From Chelativorans sp. J32 (GTDB lineage: Bacteria > Pseudomonadota > Alphaproteobacteria > Rhizobiales > Rhizobiaceae), in the NCBI RefSeq assembly GCF_000518985.1, contig NZ_JAEQ01000015.1:57656-121655 (forward strand): 64,000 bases of DNA, written 5' to 3'. Below are positions 37,010 through 47,017 of the stretch, in pieces. Numbering within the stretch: the stretch's first letter is position 1; every line of letters starts with the position of its first letter. Under the pieces are notes generated by a model. That model was given only the letters and a program-made list of their open reading frames with translations. It was not told the origin of the DNA and made no database searches. A program made the position numbers and the translations under genes.

Positions 37010-38491
37010 CTACCACCAGCGCTTGGGCTCGAACTTTCCAGCTGCCTGCTCGATCACATGAGCGGTGCGGAAGAGGGTTTCTTCGTCGAAGGCACGGCCG
37101 ATGAGCTGCAATCCGAGGGGCAGGCCGTTGGCGTCCAGCCCGGCAGGGACGGCGATCCCAGGTAGACCCGCCATGTTCACGGTCACGGTGAAAATGTCGT
37201 TGAGATACATCTTCACCGGGTCCGCGCTCATATCCTGATCGGCGATGCCGAACGCAGCCGAAGGCGTCGCAGGCGTCAGGATCGCGTCCACGCCTGCATC
37301 GAAGGCCTGTTCGAAGTCGCGTTTAATCAGCGTGCGCACCTTCTGTGCGCGCAGATAGTAGGCATCATAATAGCCGGCAGAGAGCACATAGGTGCCGATC
37401 ATGATGCGGCGCTTCACCTCGCGGCCGAAACCTGCCGCACGGGTGTTCTCATACATCTCCGTGATGTCGCGGCCGGGCACCCGCAGCCCATAACGCACGC
37501 CGTCATAGCGCGCCAGATTGGACGAGGCCTCGGCGGGGGCAACAATGTAATAAGCGGGCAGCGCATATTTTGTGTGTGGCAGCGAGATGTCGACGATCTC
37601 GGCACCGGCGTCGCGCATCCAGTCGATGCCTTTCTGCCAAAGCGCCTCGATCTCGGACGGCATGCCGTCGACGCGATATTCCTTGGGAATTCCGATCTTG
37701 AGTCCCTTCACCGACTGGCCGATGGCCTTCTCGTAGTCGGGAACGGGAATGTCAACGGAAGTCGTGTCCTTGGGATCGACCGATGCCATCGATTTCAGAA
37801 GGATCGCCGCATCCCGCACGTCACGCGCGATCGGGCCGGCCTGGTCGAGCGAAGAAGCAAAGGCGACGGTACCCCAGCGCGAGCAGCGCCCATAGGTCGG
37901 CTTGATGCCCACTGTCGCCGTGAAGGCCGCAGGCTGCCGAATGGAGCCGCCCGTATCCGTAGCGGTGGCGCCGGCGCACAGCCAGGCAGCGACCGCCGCC
38001 GCGGAGCCGCCCGAAGAACCGCCGGGCACGAGGTCCTTGTTGCCGCCTTCCGCGCGCCAAGGGTTCACGACCGGACCATAATAGGAGGTCTCGTTCGACG
38101 AGCCCATGGCAAACTCGTCCATGTTGAGCTTGCCGAGCATGACGGCGCCATCGGCCCAGAGATTGGCGGTGACGGTCGATTCGTAACGCGGTTTGAAGCC
38201 ATCGAGGATATGGCTGCAGGCCTGCGTGTGCACGCCTTCGGTGGCGAAGAGGTCCTTGATGCCGAGCGGCACTCCTTCCAGAGGCCGTGCACCGCCCTGC
38301 GCAAGGCGTATGTCCGATGCCTTGGCCATTTCGCGCGCCTTGTCGGCAGTTACGGTTATATAGGCGTTCAGCCGCTCGTTCGCGGTCTGGATGGCGGCAA
38401 GATAGCCTTCCGTAAGTTCCAGCGCAGTGAATTCCTTGGCGGCCAGCTTGGCCCGGATTTCCGCAATGGTGAATTTCGTAAGCTCGGTCAT
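37010..38491 (-). CDS. gatA: Asp-tRNA(Asn)/Glu-tRNA(Gln) amidotransferase subunit A
   Basis: 493 aa amidase. The catalytic Lys-cisSer-Ser triad is visible in [15 protein letters not shown] and [15 protein letters not shown], with [20 protein letters not shown] supplying the nucleophilic Ser. It liberates ammonia from glutamine for transamidation of mischarged Glu-tRNA(Gln) or Asp-tRNA(Asn). It follows gatC by 84 bp. gatB is not in the window. Confidence 0.98.
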   Translation of the reverse strand: MTELTKFTIAEIRAKLAAKEFTALELTEGYLAAIQTANERLNAYITVTADKAREMAKASDIRLAQGGARPLEGVPLGIKDLFATEGVHTQACSHILDGFKPRYESTVTANLWADGAVMLGKLNMDEFAMGSSNETSYYGPVVNPWRAEGGNKDLVPGGSSGGSAAAVAAWLCAGATATDTGGSIRQPAAFTATVGIKPTYGRCSRWGTVAFASSLDQAGPIARDVRDAAILLKSMASVDPKDTTSVDIPVPDYEKAIGQSVKGLKIGIPKEYRVDGMPSEIEALWQKGIDWMRDAGAEIVDISLPHTKYALPAYYIVAPAEASSNLARYDGVRYGLRVPGRDITEMYENTRAAGFGREVKRRIMIGTYVLSAGYYDAYYLRAQKVRTLIKRDFEQAFDAGVDAILTPATPSAAFGIADQDMSADPVKMYLNDIFTVTVNMAGLPGIAVPAGLDANGLPLGLQLIGRAFDEETLFRTAHVIEQAAGKFEPKRWW

Positions 38492-38575
38492 ATTATTCCG
38501 TCAGGGCAGCCGCGGTTCAGCGGAGAATCTTGAATTGGTGTGAAAAGGCTCCGGCCATGATGGTCGGAGTTCCAG

Positions 38576-38863
38576 CTATTCCACCACCTTGGGAACGAGG
38601 AAGAAGTGCTCGCCGGTCTCCGGGGCGTTTGCCACGATGTCTTCGGCCTTGCTCCCATCCGTCACTTCGTCCTGCCGCATCTTCATCGTCATAGGGATAA
38701 CGGACGTCATCGGCTCGATGCCGGTGACATCGACCTCGTTCAATTGCTCTACAAAACCGAGAATGGCATTGAGCTCGCCGGTCATCCGGTTCGCATCATC
38801 TTCGTCCACGGCGATCCTAGCCAATCGGGCCACGCGCTTCACGGTGTCGATATCGACGGACAT
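38576..38863 (-). CDS. gatC: Asp-tRNA(Asn)/Glu-tRNA(Gln) amidotransferase subunit C
   Basis: 95 aa, the small stabilising subunit wrapping GatA and GatB. Typical sequence [39 protein letters not shown], and the C-terminal FFLVPKVVE. Co-directional with gatA. A palindromic dispersed repeat lies just upstream of its ATG. Confidence 0.97.
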   Translation of the reverse strand: MSVDIDTVKRVARLARIAVDEDDANRMTGELNAILGFVEQLNEVDVTGIEPMTSVIPMTMKMRQDEVTDGSKAEDIVANAPETGEHFFLVPKVVE

Positions 38864-38888
38864 GCCTTGCTTCCTTGCACGGAAATCC

Positions 38889-38992
38889 TACAGCGTCCTG
38901 CGTCCTTTAGGGCGCATAAAGGACGCTGTAAATCATTCGAATCCACGCATCGTGGTTTCCGGGAACCGTTTCCGGTTTCGGGGCGATGCGCC
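38889..38992. repeat. Palindromic intergenic repeat, copy A
   Basis: It begins with an 11-bp arm TACAGCGTCCT (38889-38899) matched by AGGACGCTGTA (38920-38930). An ATCGTG-TTTCCGG segment follows, with CGCATCG near 38946 matched by CGATGCG at 38984-38990. Much of it recurs at 61420-61508. It looks like the mosaic palindromic intergenic elements known from rhizobia (RIME-like). Confidence 0.65.
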
Positions 38993-39048
38993 AGCACAGG
39001 GCTATAGTCGCGCCCGGCGCCGTGCGCAACCGCTTCCCGGCATCGTCG

Positions 39049-39753
39049 TTAGAGTTCGACAGGTTGGCCGCGTTGGGGCGTAAGCACCTTTGCTTGCGTT
39101 CCCTTCATGCCCTCGATGAACTTGTCCGCCGACTGATCAATCATCGGAAAAGTGGCGTAATGGCAGGGTATGACAGTTTCGAAACGGAAGTAGCGCTGGC
39201 AGGCAAGCGCCGCGACGGCTCCCCCCATGGTGAAACGGTCCCCGATCGGTACTAGGCCGATCTGCGGTTGATGGAGTTCCTGGATCAGTGCCATGTCACC
39301 GAAGATGTCGGTGTCGCCCATATGGTAAAGCGTCTTGTCGTCCGGAAAATGAAGAACCAGCCCGTTCGGGTTGCCCAGATAGATATTGTCGCCGTCCTGG
39401 GAAACGGAAGAGGAATGGAGTGCGTTGACAAAGGTCGTTGTGAAGCCCCCGCAATCGACCGTTCCACCGTGATTGCCGGGATTGACCTTCGCTCCTGCTC
39501 CCAACTGCGCGCCGAGATAGCTGCAGATCTCGGCATTAGCGACCAGCATGGCGCCCGTCTTCTTGAGGATGGATAGCGAATCGCCCAAGTGATCGCCGTG
39601 CCCATGGGTGAGCAGCACATGGGTCACCCCTTCCACCGGGCCTTCCCACCCGCCATTCCAGGAGGGATTGCCGCTCAGGAAGGGATCGATGAGGATTTTC
39701 GCGTCAGCCGTCTCGATCCGAAAAGCCGAATGGCCGTACCAGGTTATTTTCAT
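39049..39753 (-). CDS. UPF0173 metal-dependent hydrolase (MBL fold)
   Basis: 234 aa. Metallo-beta-lactamase fold of the UPF0173 family: [36 protein letters not shown] with the HxHxDH zinc motif, [20 protein letters not shown], and [20 protein letters not shown]. No signal peptide. The substrate is unknown. It diverges from ruvX with a 71-bp gap. Confidence 0.92.
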   Translation of the reverse strand: MKITWYGHSAFRIETADAKILIDPFLSGNPSWNGGWEGPVEGVTHVLLTHGHGDHLGDSLSILKKTGAMLVANAEICSYLGAQLGAGAKVNPGNHGGTVDCGGFTTTFVNALHSSSVSQDGDNIYLGNPNGLVLHFPDDKTLYHMGDTDIFGDMALIQELHQPQIGLVPIGDRFTMGGAVAALACQRYFRFETVIPCHYATFPMIDQSADKFIEGMKGTQAKVLTPQRGQPVEL

Positions 39754-39824
39754 GCTGGGACTCCTCGATTGCTGCTACCAAGGATAAAACGGGGAGAGGT
39801 CATGTCAAAGGCTAGGATGCGCTT

Positions 39825-40307
39825 GTGAGCGTCGTTTCCATCGAAGAACTGGAAAAGGTTCGCACCCACGGCCGGCCGCTGGCCGCAATCGACCTCGGTA
39901 CCAAGACGATCGGCGTGGCCGTCTCCGATCTTGGCCTCTCCTTTGCCACCCCTCGCTCCATGATCACCCGCAAGAAGTTTCAGGAGGACGCGAAGGTGCT
40001 CCTGCATCTTCTTTCGCGCGAGAATGTCGGCGGTGTGATCGTCGGTCTGCCCGTCAATATGGATGGGAGCGAAGGGCCGCGGGCTCAGTCCACACGTGCG
40101 TTCGTGCGCAATCTCCAGCCGCTGACGAAATTGCCCTTTGCCTTTTGGGATGAGCGCCTTTCGACGGTGGCAGCCGAGCGGGCTCTCATCGAGATGGACG
40201 TCTCGCGAGCAAAACGCGCCCAACGCATCGACTCTGCGGCGGCGGCTTTCATTCTGCAAGGCGCCCTGGACCGCCTTCAGGCCCTGCGCGCGGAATCCCA
40301 AAGGTAA
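39825..40307 (+). CDS. ruvX: Pre-16S rRNA nuclease / Holliday junction resolvase-like RuvX (YqgF)
   Basis: 160 aa from a GTG at 39825; no closer ATG. RNase H-like fold: [20 protein letters not shown] holds the first catalytic Asp, [20 protein letters not shown] follows, and [20 protein letters not shown] supplies the acidic D-E-R-L-S motif, with [12 protein letters not shown] last. E. coli YqgF finishes the 16S rRNA 5' end. Its 3' end overlaps the opposite DUF6105 gene by 31 bp. Confidence 0.95.
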   Translation: MSVVSIEELEKVRTHGRPLAAIDLGTKTIGVAVSDLGLSFATPRSMITRKKFQEDAKVLLHLLSRENVGGVIVGLPVNMDGSEGPRAQSTRAFVRNLQPLTKLPFAFWDERLSTVAAERALIEMDVSRAKRAQRIDSAAAAFILQGALDRLQALRAESQR

Positions 40308-40573
40308 CGCCCGATCCGCTCGCCGATCGCGCGCCGCCGACGGAAGGCAACGATCCCCAGCAGGATCAGCGTGTCGATGACGCAGGCTTTGGCTACGAGA
40401 GCAGGGATGGTGGCCGGCTCGATTCCCAAGACGTTACCGTAGAGCCCGAAGACGAGATCATGCGCCTCCCGGCTCAACGGCGACAGTCCGAAATGGAGAT
40501 CGTTGACGGCGAGGGCATACCAGCCCCAGAACAAGGCGAGCGGCATCGCCCACAAGATCAAAAAATACCGCAT
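40277..40573 (-). CDS. DUF6105-like small membrane protein
   Basis: 98 aa from the ATG at 40573 ([20 protein letters not shown]). One N-terminal hydrophobic helix, a middle region [20 protein letters not shown], a second hydrophobic helix ([15 protein letters not shown]) and a basic tail. Resembles the rhizobial DUF6105 family, of unknown function; assigned from memory. The open frame extends further upstream but without conserved character. It converges on ruvX with overlap. Confidence 0.65.
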   Translation of the reverse strand: MRYFLILWAMPLALFWGWYALAVNDLHFGLSPLSREAHDLVFGLYGNVLGIEPATIPALVAKACVIDTLILLGIVAFRRRRAIGERIGRYLWDSARRA

Positions 40574-40684
40574 TGCTGCGGCTCCTCCCTCCCGAACTCC
40601 CGTTTCGAGATTGGACCGGCCTCCGGAATGCGGCAAGCTCGTCTTTCGGGTGAGGGTCGAGGGCACCGCCCGCCCTGCTGCCAC

Positions 40685-42316
40685 TCAGCTCACTTCGGGA
40701 TAAAGCATATCCAGGATAGCGGCCGCGTCGTGGCGCGCATCGAGCATTCCGTAGGTCCCACGCCACTGGCCGGCAAGACGAGTCTCGATGAAGGCGTCGG
40801 CCACCTGCCCTGCACCGAGCCGCTTCAGTTCGGCCGCCGCCGCGGCGAGCGCCAGCTGCTCCGTGAGGATGCGCCCAGCTCCTTCGTCGCTTTCGCAGAC
40901 GCGCATCGCTGCCATCAGCACGTCGACAGTACCGCGCCCTGCGGCGCCGAGATCCTCGGCCATCCCCTTCAGAACATCGTCGAACAGGCCAGCATTGCGT
41001 GAGAGAACGCGTAGGACGTCGAGCGCCATGACATTGCCCGAGCCTTCCCAGATCGCGTTCACTGGCGCCTCGCGGTAATAGCGAGCAAGCGGCGCCTCTT
41101 CCACATAGCCGTTGCCGCCGAGGCACTCCATCGCCTCATAGATCACCGCCGGCGCAATCTTGCAGACCCAATATTTCGTGACGGGCGTCATCACGCGTGC
41201 ATAGGCGGCTTCGGAGCGGTCGTTCGCCGCCCCGTCGAAGGAGCGGGCGAGCCGGAAGGCAAGCGCGGTGGCCGCGGCCACATCAAGGGCCAGATCGGCA
41301 AGCACCCGGTTCATCAATGGCTGTTCGACCAGCACCTTTCCGAAGACCCGTCGGTGCCGCGCATGATGTACGGCTTCTGCGAGCGCGGCCCGCATGAGGC
41401 CGGCCGAGGCAAGTGCGCAATCGAGCCTCGTCAAGGTCACCATATCCATGATGGTGCGAACCCCGGCACCCGGTTCGCCGACGAGGTAGCCGAGCGCGCC
41501 GTCGAACTCAACCTCTGCCGATGCATTCGAGCGGTTGCCGAGCTTGTCCTTGAGCCTCTGGAAGCGCAGCCCATTCGTCGCGCCGTCATCTGTCAGCCTG
41601 GGCAGGAGAAAGCACGAGAGGCCTTCCGCCGCCTGGGCCAGAACGAGGAAACCGTCGCTCATCGGCGCAGACATGAACCATTTATGGCCATTGAGACGGT
41701 AGAGTCCCTCCCCGGCGGGCTCAGCCCTGGTCGTATTCGCCCGGACGTCGGTCCCGCCCTGTTTCTCCGTCATGCCCATGCCGAGCGTCACGCCTTGCTT
41801 CTGCGCGGCGGGCTTGCTGGAACTGTCGTATTTGCGCGTGATCACGCGCGGTGCCCAGGCGCGGAAGAGCGCAGGATTCGACATCAGCGCGGCCAAAGCC
41901 GCATTCGTCATGGTGAGCGGGCAGAGATGGCCGCATTCCAGCTGGGCCGTAAGATAAAACCGAGCGGCGCGCGACTGATGTCGCTGCCCTTTCTCGCTTT
42001 CGCCATCCTCCCATATGGACGAATGCAGACCCGCGCCCACCGAACGGCGCATCAGCGCATGATAGGCCGGATGATATTCCACCAGGTCGACGCGATAGCC
42101 ATACCGGTCATAGGGCTTGAAGACGGGAGTTTCCGTGTTGGCAAGACGTGCGAGTTCCTGCGCCTCTTGCGTCCGCACGAAACGGCCCAGCTGTTCCAGG
42201 TCCTTCCGTACAGGTTCGGAGTAGCCCTCGCACAGCTGCATGAGCAGCGGATCGGTACGCCACGCATTGGTGCCGCTTATCGGCGGCGATTGGTTCAACA
42301 CCTCTTCATTCCTCAT
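40685..42316 (-). CDS. AidB-like acyl-CoA dehydrogenase family protein
   Basis: 543 aa, about the length of E. coli AidB, longer than ordinary acyl-CoA dehydrogenases (about 380-400). It has the AidB-type N-terminal extension (NQSPPISGTNAWRTDPLLMQ). The flavin/acyl-CoA core includes GMGMTEKQGGTDVRANTTRA, YRLNGHKWFMSAPMSDGFLV and ALDVLRVLSRNAGLFDD, preceded by NAIWEGSGNV. AidB binds DNA and is tied to the alkylation response. No SOS box was seen upstream. Whether it is enzymatically active is open. Confidence 0.88.
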   Translation of the reverse strand: MRNEEVLNQSPPISGTNAWRTDPLLMQLCEGYSEPVRKDLEQLGRFVRTQEAQELARLANTETPVFKPYDRYGYRVDLVEYHPAYHALMRRSVGAGLHSSIWEDGESEKGQRHQSRAARFYLTAQLECGHLCPLTMTNAALAALMSNPALFRAWAPRVITRKYDSSSKPAAQKQGVTLGMGMTEKQGGTDVRANTTRAEPAGEGLYRLNGHKWFMSAPMSDGFLVLAQAAEGLSCFLLPRLTDDGATNGLRFQRLKDKLGNRSNASAEVEFDGALGYLVGEPGAGVRTIMDMVTLTRLDCALASAGLMRAALAEAVHHARHRRVFGKVLVEQPLMNRVLADLALDVAAATALAFRLARSFDGAANDRSEAAYARVMTPVTKYWVCKIAPAVIYEAMECLGGNGYVEEAPLARYYREAPVNAIWEGSGNVMALDVLRVLSRNAGLFDDVLKGMAEDLGAAGRGTVDVLMAAMRVCESDEGAGRILTEQLALAAAAAELKRLGAGQVADAFIETRLAGQWRGTYGMLDARHDAAAILDMLYPEVS

Positions 42317-42499
42317 GAAACGCCCTCCGAGGCGGTGAACCCGGATCGTGTGAAAGAATCCTTCAGGTCTGATATATGCATCATAGCAAAAAAACGCCTT
42401 AGCTCTTTTTATCCTCTCAAAAAATGGCGCGAGAAACTGCGCACAAGGTTTTCGGGTGCTTGCGAGGGCGCCGCGGCAGGCCTATAGCAGCGTCTCAAG

Positions 42500-43459
42500 A
42501 TGACAGACGCGCCGGGCTTTCCCCTCTTCTCCCACCGCCACCTCTTGGGCATCAAGGGCCTTTCGCCCGCCGACATCGAGCTTCTGCTCGAGCGGGCCGA
42601 CGCTGCCGTCGCGATCTCGCGGCGGCCGGACAAAAAACTCGCGACGTTGCGCGGGCGAACGCAGATCAACCTGTTCTACGAAGCCTCCACTCGAACGCAG
42701 TCTTCGTTCGAACTGGCAGGCAAGCGGCTGGGCGCCGATGTCATGAACATGTCGGTGGCGAGCTCCTCGACCAAGAAGGGCGAGACGCTCCTCGATACGG
42801 CCATGACGCTGAATGCGATGCGGCCGGATATCCTGGTCATCCGGCACGCGGCCGCGGGCGCGGCCGCCTTGCTCGCGCAGAAGGTAGGCTGTTCGGTCGT
42901 CAACGCGGGCGACGGCGCCCATGAGCATCCCACGCAAGCGCTTCTTGACGCTCTTACGATCCGGCGCGCCAAGGGGCGGATCGCCGGCCTCGTCGTCGCT
43001 ATTTGCGGAGATGTGCTTCATTCGCGCGTTGCCCGCTCCAACATCCTCCTCCTCAACGCGCTTGGCGCACGCGTTCGGGTCGTGGCACCTTCCACCCTTC
43101 TCCCCTCCGGCATCGGCCAGATGAGCGTCGAGCCCTTCACGACGATGGCCGAAGGCCTTGCCGGGGCGGACGTCGTGATGATGTTGAGGCTTCAGCGCGA
43201 GCGCATGGCAGGTACGTTCGTCCCCTCAGTGCGTGAATATTTCCGCTTCTTCGGGCTTGATTCCGAAAAGCTCAAGGCTGCCAAGGAGGATGCGCTGGTG
43301 ATGCATCCGGGTCCCATGAACCGAGGAGTGGAGATCGCGTCCGAGGTCGCCGACGGCCCGCATAGCGTCATCCAGGAACAGGTGGAAATGGGCGTTGCCG
43401 TGCGCATGGCGGTGATGGAGGCGCTGCTTGATCCGCGTCGCAACGGAGAGACCGCATGA
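42500..43459 (+). CDS. pyrB: Aspartate carbamoyltransferase catalytic subunit
   Basis: 319 aa. Carbamoyl-phosphate binding motif [20 protein letters not shown], then [26 protein letters not shown]-type contacts ([20 protein letters not shown]), [20 protein letters not shown] and [18 protein letters not shown]. It makes carbamoyl-aspartate for pyrimidine synthesis. No pyrI regulatory gene is present; the ATGA overlap with pyrC' fits the dodecameric PyrB-PyrC' type of enzyme. Confidence 0.97.
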   Translation: MTDAPGFPLFSHRHLLGIKGLSPADIELLLERADAAVAISRRPDKKLATLRGRTQINLFYEASTRTQSSFELAGKRLGADVMNMSVASSSTKKGETLLDTAMTLNAMRPDILVIRHAAAGAAALLAQKVGCSVVNAGDGAHEHPTQALLDALTIRRAKGRIAGLVVAICGDVLHSRVARSNILLLNALGARVRVVAPSTLLPSGIGQMSVEPFTTMAEGLAGADVVMMLRLQRERMAGTFVPSVREYFRFFGLDSEKLKAAKEDALVMHPGPMNRGVEIASEVADGPHSVIQEQVEMGVAVRMAVMEALLDPRRNGETA

Positions 43460-44742
43460 GCGTCACCGTCTTCACAAATGCACGCGTCGTCGATCCCTCA
43501 CGCGGGCTGGACGAAACCGGTACGGTCATCGTGGACGGCGACAGGATCGCCGCGGCGGGCGCGGCGGCGCAGAACCAGGGTTATCCCGAAGGCGCAACGG
43601 TTGTCGATTGCGGCGGCAGAGCCATTCTGCCGGGGCTCGTCGACTCCCGCGTCTTTATCGGTGAACCGGGCGCGGAACATCGGGAGACCATTGCCTCGGC
43701 AGGCCGCGCCGCCGCTGCTGGCGGTGTTACCTCCGTCATCATGATGCCCGACACTTCTCCCGTTATCGATGACGTGGCGCTGGTAGAATTCGTGCTGCGC
43801 GCGGCACAGGAAACGTCTCCCATCAACATCTTTCCCGCTGCAGCCGTAACCAAGGGCCTGGCGGGACGCGAAATCAGCGAGTTCGGCCTGCTGCGCGATG
43901 CGGGTGCCGTTGTGCTCACCGAAGGCCGCCACACCATTGCCAATGCCAGCGTCATGCGGCGCGCGCTCACCTATGCGCGCGACATGGGCATGGTCATCGC
44001 CCATTCGACACAGGATGCCGATCTGAGCTCCTCCGGTGTCATGAATGAGGGGCTGCTTGCGAGCTGGTTGGGGCTCTCCGGCATTCCGCGCGAGGCGGAG
44101 GCAATTCCGCTTTCGCGAGACCTCATGCTGGCCGCCCTCACCGGCAGCCGCTATCACGCGGCGGAGATTTCGGCGGCCATGTCGGCTGCGGCGATCAAGC
44201 GTTCGAAGGAAGAGGGAAGTTTGGTCACTGCCGGCATCAGCATCAACAATCTCTGCCTGAACGAGAACGATGTTGGCGAATATCGGACTTTCTTCCGGCT
44301 CTCGCCTCCCCTTCGGGCGGAAGAAGACCGGCTTGCAATGGTAGAAGCGGTCAAGGACGGCACGATCGATACCGTCCATTCCGCCCACGACCCGCAGGAC
44401 GTGGACACGAAGCGACTTCCCTTCTCGGAAGCCGCGGTGGGGGCGATCGGTCTTGAAACCCTGCTCGCGGCGGCCCTCCGGCTCTATCATTCCGGAGATG
44501 TGCCTCTCCTGCGCATCGTCGAAGTCTTGTCTACTGCGCCTGCCCGGCTGTTCGGGTTGCCTGGAGGGACATTGAAGCCGGGAGCGCCTGCGGATCTTAT
44601 CCTCGTCGATCTTGACGCCCCATGGATCGTACGAGAGGAGAACATCCTCTCGTTATCGAAGAATACGGCCTTTGAGGGTGCGCGCATGCAGGGCCAGGTC
44701 TTGCAAACCATGGTTGCCGGACGCACAGTATTTACAACTTGA
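43456..44742 (+). CDS. pyrC: Dihydroorotase-like PyrC', probably non-catalytic
   Basis: 428 aa, ATG overlapping the pyrB stop (ATGA). The dihydroorotase fold is clear ([60 protein letters not shown]), but the metal site is gone. The usual D-x-H-V-H-L-R reads DSRVFIG (residues 63-69), so both His and the Arg are replaced. The later H-x-x-H reads YHAAEIS, and the catalytic Asp in T-D-H-A-P-H is Ala in HSAHDPQ. In Pseudomonas an equivalent inactive PyrC' is required for PyrB assembly; the same structural role is inferred here. A working dihydroorotase should lie elsewhere in the genome. Confidence 0.9.
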   Translation: MSVTVFTNARVVDPSRGLDETGTVIVDGDRIAAAGAAAQNQGYPEGATVVDCGGRAILPGLVDSRVFIGEPGAEHRETIASAGRAAAAGGVTSVIMMPDTSPVIDDVALVEFVLRAAQETSPINIFPAAAVTKGLAGREISEFGLLRDAGAVVLTEGRHTIANASVMRRALTYARDMGMVIAHSTQDADLSSSGVMNEGLLASWLGLSGIPREAEAIPLSRDLMLAALTGSRYHAAEISAAMSAAAIKRSKEEGSLVTAGISINNLCLNENDVGEYRTFFRLSPPLRAEEDRLAMVEAVKDGTIDTVHSAHDPQDVDTKRLPFSEAAVGAIGLETLLAAALRLYHSGDVPLLRIVEVLSTAPARLFGLPGGTLKPGAPADLILVDLDAPWIVREENILSLSKNTAFEGARMQGQVLQTMVAGRTVFTT

Positions 44743-44756
44743 TTCCGGAGGGGCTT

Positions 44757-45368
44757 ATGGACGTGACGAGCTGGTCCGCTTCGTTGCCAATTCTATTGGC
44801 CGCGCTCGTCTTCGGCTATCTCCTGGGCTCGATCCCCTTCGGTTTCATCATTACGCGCTCGGCTGGGCTGGGTGACGTCCGCAAAATCGGTTCGGGCAAT
44901 ATCGGCGCCACCAACGTGCTGCGCACCGGCCGCAAGGGCCTTGCCGCCCTCACGCTGCTCCTTGATGCCCTCAAGGGAACCGCGGCCGTCCTTCTGGCAA
45001 GCTCCTACGGTCCCGATGCTGCCGTTGCGGCCGGGCTCGGAGCCTTTCTCGGCCACCTCTTCCCTGTCTGGCTCGGTTTCAAGGGCGGCAAAGGCGTTGC
45101 CACCTATCTTGGGATCCTCATCGCTCTGGCCTGGTCCGCTGCGCTTGTCTTCGCTGTCGCATGGCTGCTCGTAGCCTTCATAACCCGCTATTCGTCCCTG
45201 GCCGCCCTGGTGGCCGCAATCTGCGTGCCGATCGCCCTTTTCGTCTCCGGCCAGCTACTCCCGGCACAGCTTTTTACCCTTTTGAGCCTCCTCGTCTTCT
45301 GGAAGCATCGCGCCAATATCGTACGGCTTCTTCAAGGCAATGAATCGCGCATTGGAGCACGGGGGTGA
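44757..45368 (+). CDS. plsY: Glycerol-3-phosphate acyltransferase PlsY
   Basis: 203 aa from the ATG at 44757 with GGAGGGG before it; an upstream TTG at 44739 is less likely. PlsY is an integral membrane enzyme that acylates glycerol-3-phosphate from acyl-phosphate. Motifs: [38 protein letters not shown] and [20 protein letters not shown] with GVATYLG. Its stop overlaps the dprA GTG. Confidence 0.96.
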   Translation: MDVTSWSASLPILLAALVFGYLLGSIPFGFIITRSAGLGDVRKIGSGNIGATNVLRTGRKGLAALTLLLDALKGTAAVLLASSYGPDAAVAAGLGAFLGHLFPVWLGFKGGKGVATYLGILIALAWSAALVFAVAWLLVAFITRYSSLAALVAAICVPIALFVSGQLLPAQLFTLLSLLVFWKHRANIVRLLQGNESRIGARG

Positions 45369-46504
45369 CCGCGGAGACGCTGCAGACATCCGGTCTCAGA
45401 CTGGATGAGCGGCAACGGAGGGCCTGGCTGCGTCTCATCCGTACCGACAATGTGGGACCCGTCACGTTTCGCATGCTGATCAATCGCTTCGGCTCAGCCG
45501 AAGCGGCGCTGGAAGCGCTGCCGGATCTTGCGCGCCGAGGGGGCGCCAGGCGGGTTCAAATTCCGGCAGAGGAAGACATTGAAGCGGAGATCGAGGCGGC
45601 CCGGCGCATGGGTGCGCAGTTCATCGTGATGGGGGAGATGCATTATCCTCCGCTCCTGGCGCAGGTGGACAACCCGCCTCCTCTGATCGCGGCGAAAGGG
45701 GATCTCGATCTGCTGCGTCGGCCGATGGTTGCCATCGTCGGAGCGCGCAACGCCTCCCTCGCCGCGAACAAGCTTGCTCAACGTTTCGCGGTAGAGCTTG
45801 GTCGCGCCGGTTATGTGGTCGCCTCAGGGCTGGCGCGCGGCATTGATGCAGCCGCACATCGGGGCAGCCTGGAAACGGGCACGGTGGCGGTTCTCGCTGG
45901 CGGCCTTGATCGGCCCTACCCGCCCGAAAACCACGCACTTTTCGACGCGATTGGAGAGCGCGGCGTCGTGCTGACCGAAATGCCATTTGGCTGGACGCCG
46001 AGAGCCCGCGATTTTCCTCGTCGAAATCGGATCGTGGCCGGCCTTTCCTACGGACTGCTCGTGGTGGAGGCGGCTTATCGTTCCGGATCACTGATCAGTG
46101 CGCGGCTGGCCAACGAGATGGGACGGCTTGTATTCGCCATCCCCGGCTCGCCGCTCGATCCTCGTGCGGAGGGCACCAACAAGCTCCTGAAGGACGGCGC
46201 GATTTTGGTCACCGAAACCCAGGACATTCTGGCCGCGGTCGCACCGCTCGTCGGCCAGCCTTTGACTTCGGCCGGAACGATGGAGGAACCGCCGGATCTT
46301 TCGACCGTACCGGATCCCGGCGAAAGCGAGCGCGATCTCATATTGGAAGCGCTCGGCTCAGCTCCCGTGGGAATTGACGAAATCATTCATCATACCGGGC
46401 TCGCGCCGGCGCAGGTGTTCCTCGTGCTTCTGGAGCTGGATCTTGCGGGCAGGATTGAGCGGCACCCTGGCGGAGCCGTGTCACTTCTGCCGCTGGGATC
46501 CTGA
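45365..46504 (+). CDS. dprA: DNA processing protein DprA
   Basis: 379 aa, GTG start overlapping plsY (GTGA). A SAM-like N-terminal domain ([20 protein letters not shown]) is followed by the Rossmann DprA core: [60 protein letters not shown] and [22 protein letters not shown]-terminal winged helix ends the protein ([20 protein letters not shown]). It loads RecA on incoming single-stranded DNA during transformation. No competence pilus genes are in the window. Confidence 0.96.
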   Translation: MTAETLQTSGLRLDERQRRAWLRLIRTDNVGPVTFRMLINRFGSAEAALEALPDLARRGGARRVQIPAEEDIEAEIEAARRMGAQFIVMGEMHYPPLLAQVDNPPPLIAAKGDLDLLRRPMVAIVGARNASLAANKLAQRFAVELGRAGYVVASGLARGIDAAAHRGSLETGTVAVLAGGLDRPYPPENHALFDAIGERGVVLTEMPFGWTPRARDFPRRNRIVAGLSYGLLVVEAAYRSGSLISARLANEMGRLVFAIPGSPLDPRAEGTNKLLKDGAILVTETQDILAAVAPLVGQPLTSAGTMEEPPDLSTVPDPGESERDLILEALGSAPVGIDEIIHHTGLAPAQVFLVLLELDLAGRIERHPGGAVSLLPLGS

Positions 46505-46690
46505 GGCCTCGGAGCTGAAGCCTGCTTCACGCCCTTCCCGAAGCAGGTCGCTCGCTTCCACAACGGCCATCTCGATCAGATATCCGAGCATTTCACAATT
46601 CTGCTGCCGCACCAATGAGCAGAGCTGTTCCAATATTCCTTGAACATATTCGAGCGTCTCTGTCCGTCTCGCAAAATATAGCTCTGCCAT
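46481..46690 (-). CDS. Small conserved-looking protein of unknown function
   Basis: 69 aa, ATG at 46690. Sequence MAELYFARRTETLEYVQGIL then EQLCSLVRQQNCEMLGYLIE: amphipathic helices with two cysteines, no membrane segment. It resembles short rhizobial proteins annotated as hypothetical; this is from memory. Its 3' end overlaps dprA by 24 bp on the opposite strand. Moderate confidence that it is real. Confidence 0.55.
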   Translation of the reverse strand: MAELYFARRTETLEYVQGILEQLCSLVRQQNCEMLGYLIEMAVVEASDLLREGREAGFSSEASGSQRQK

Positions 46691-47017
46691 GCGGGTATGC
46701 TCCCTCTCGCTTGCTCGCGATGAGCTTGCCGCTCCCCTGTCCGATCCTGGGTATCATGTTCTGGTCCCCGGGATCGTCTGCCCATCCTGTCTGTTTCTCT
46801 TCTTCGCCAGAAGGCGACCACATGCCGCCGTTATGTTGAAATAAAGCTTCGCATAAGAAGTCCCGACCGGGGTTCGCAAGCCGGTCTTGAAGAGCCAATT
46901 TGAAGAGGGGGCCTTGACCGCGGCGGCAAGCGCGGCCATGTCACGTGCTGCCGGATCGTCGTATTCGGAGCCAACCGCGGCGCAGACCGCGGCGTCGAAC
47001 AAGGTATTGCCAGCACA
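46691..47017. other. Intergenic region upstream of topA
   Basis: 327 bp between the 69-aa gene and topA. Open frames in it run antisense into topA and show no family features. It presumably contains the topA promoter, but no clear motif was recognised. Confidence 0.45.
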
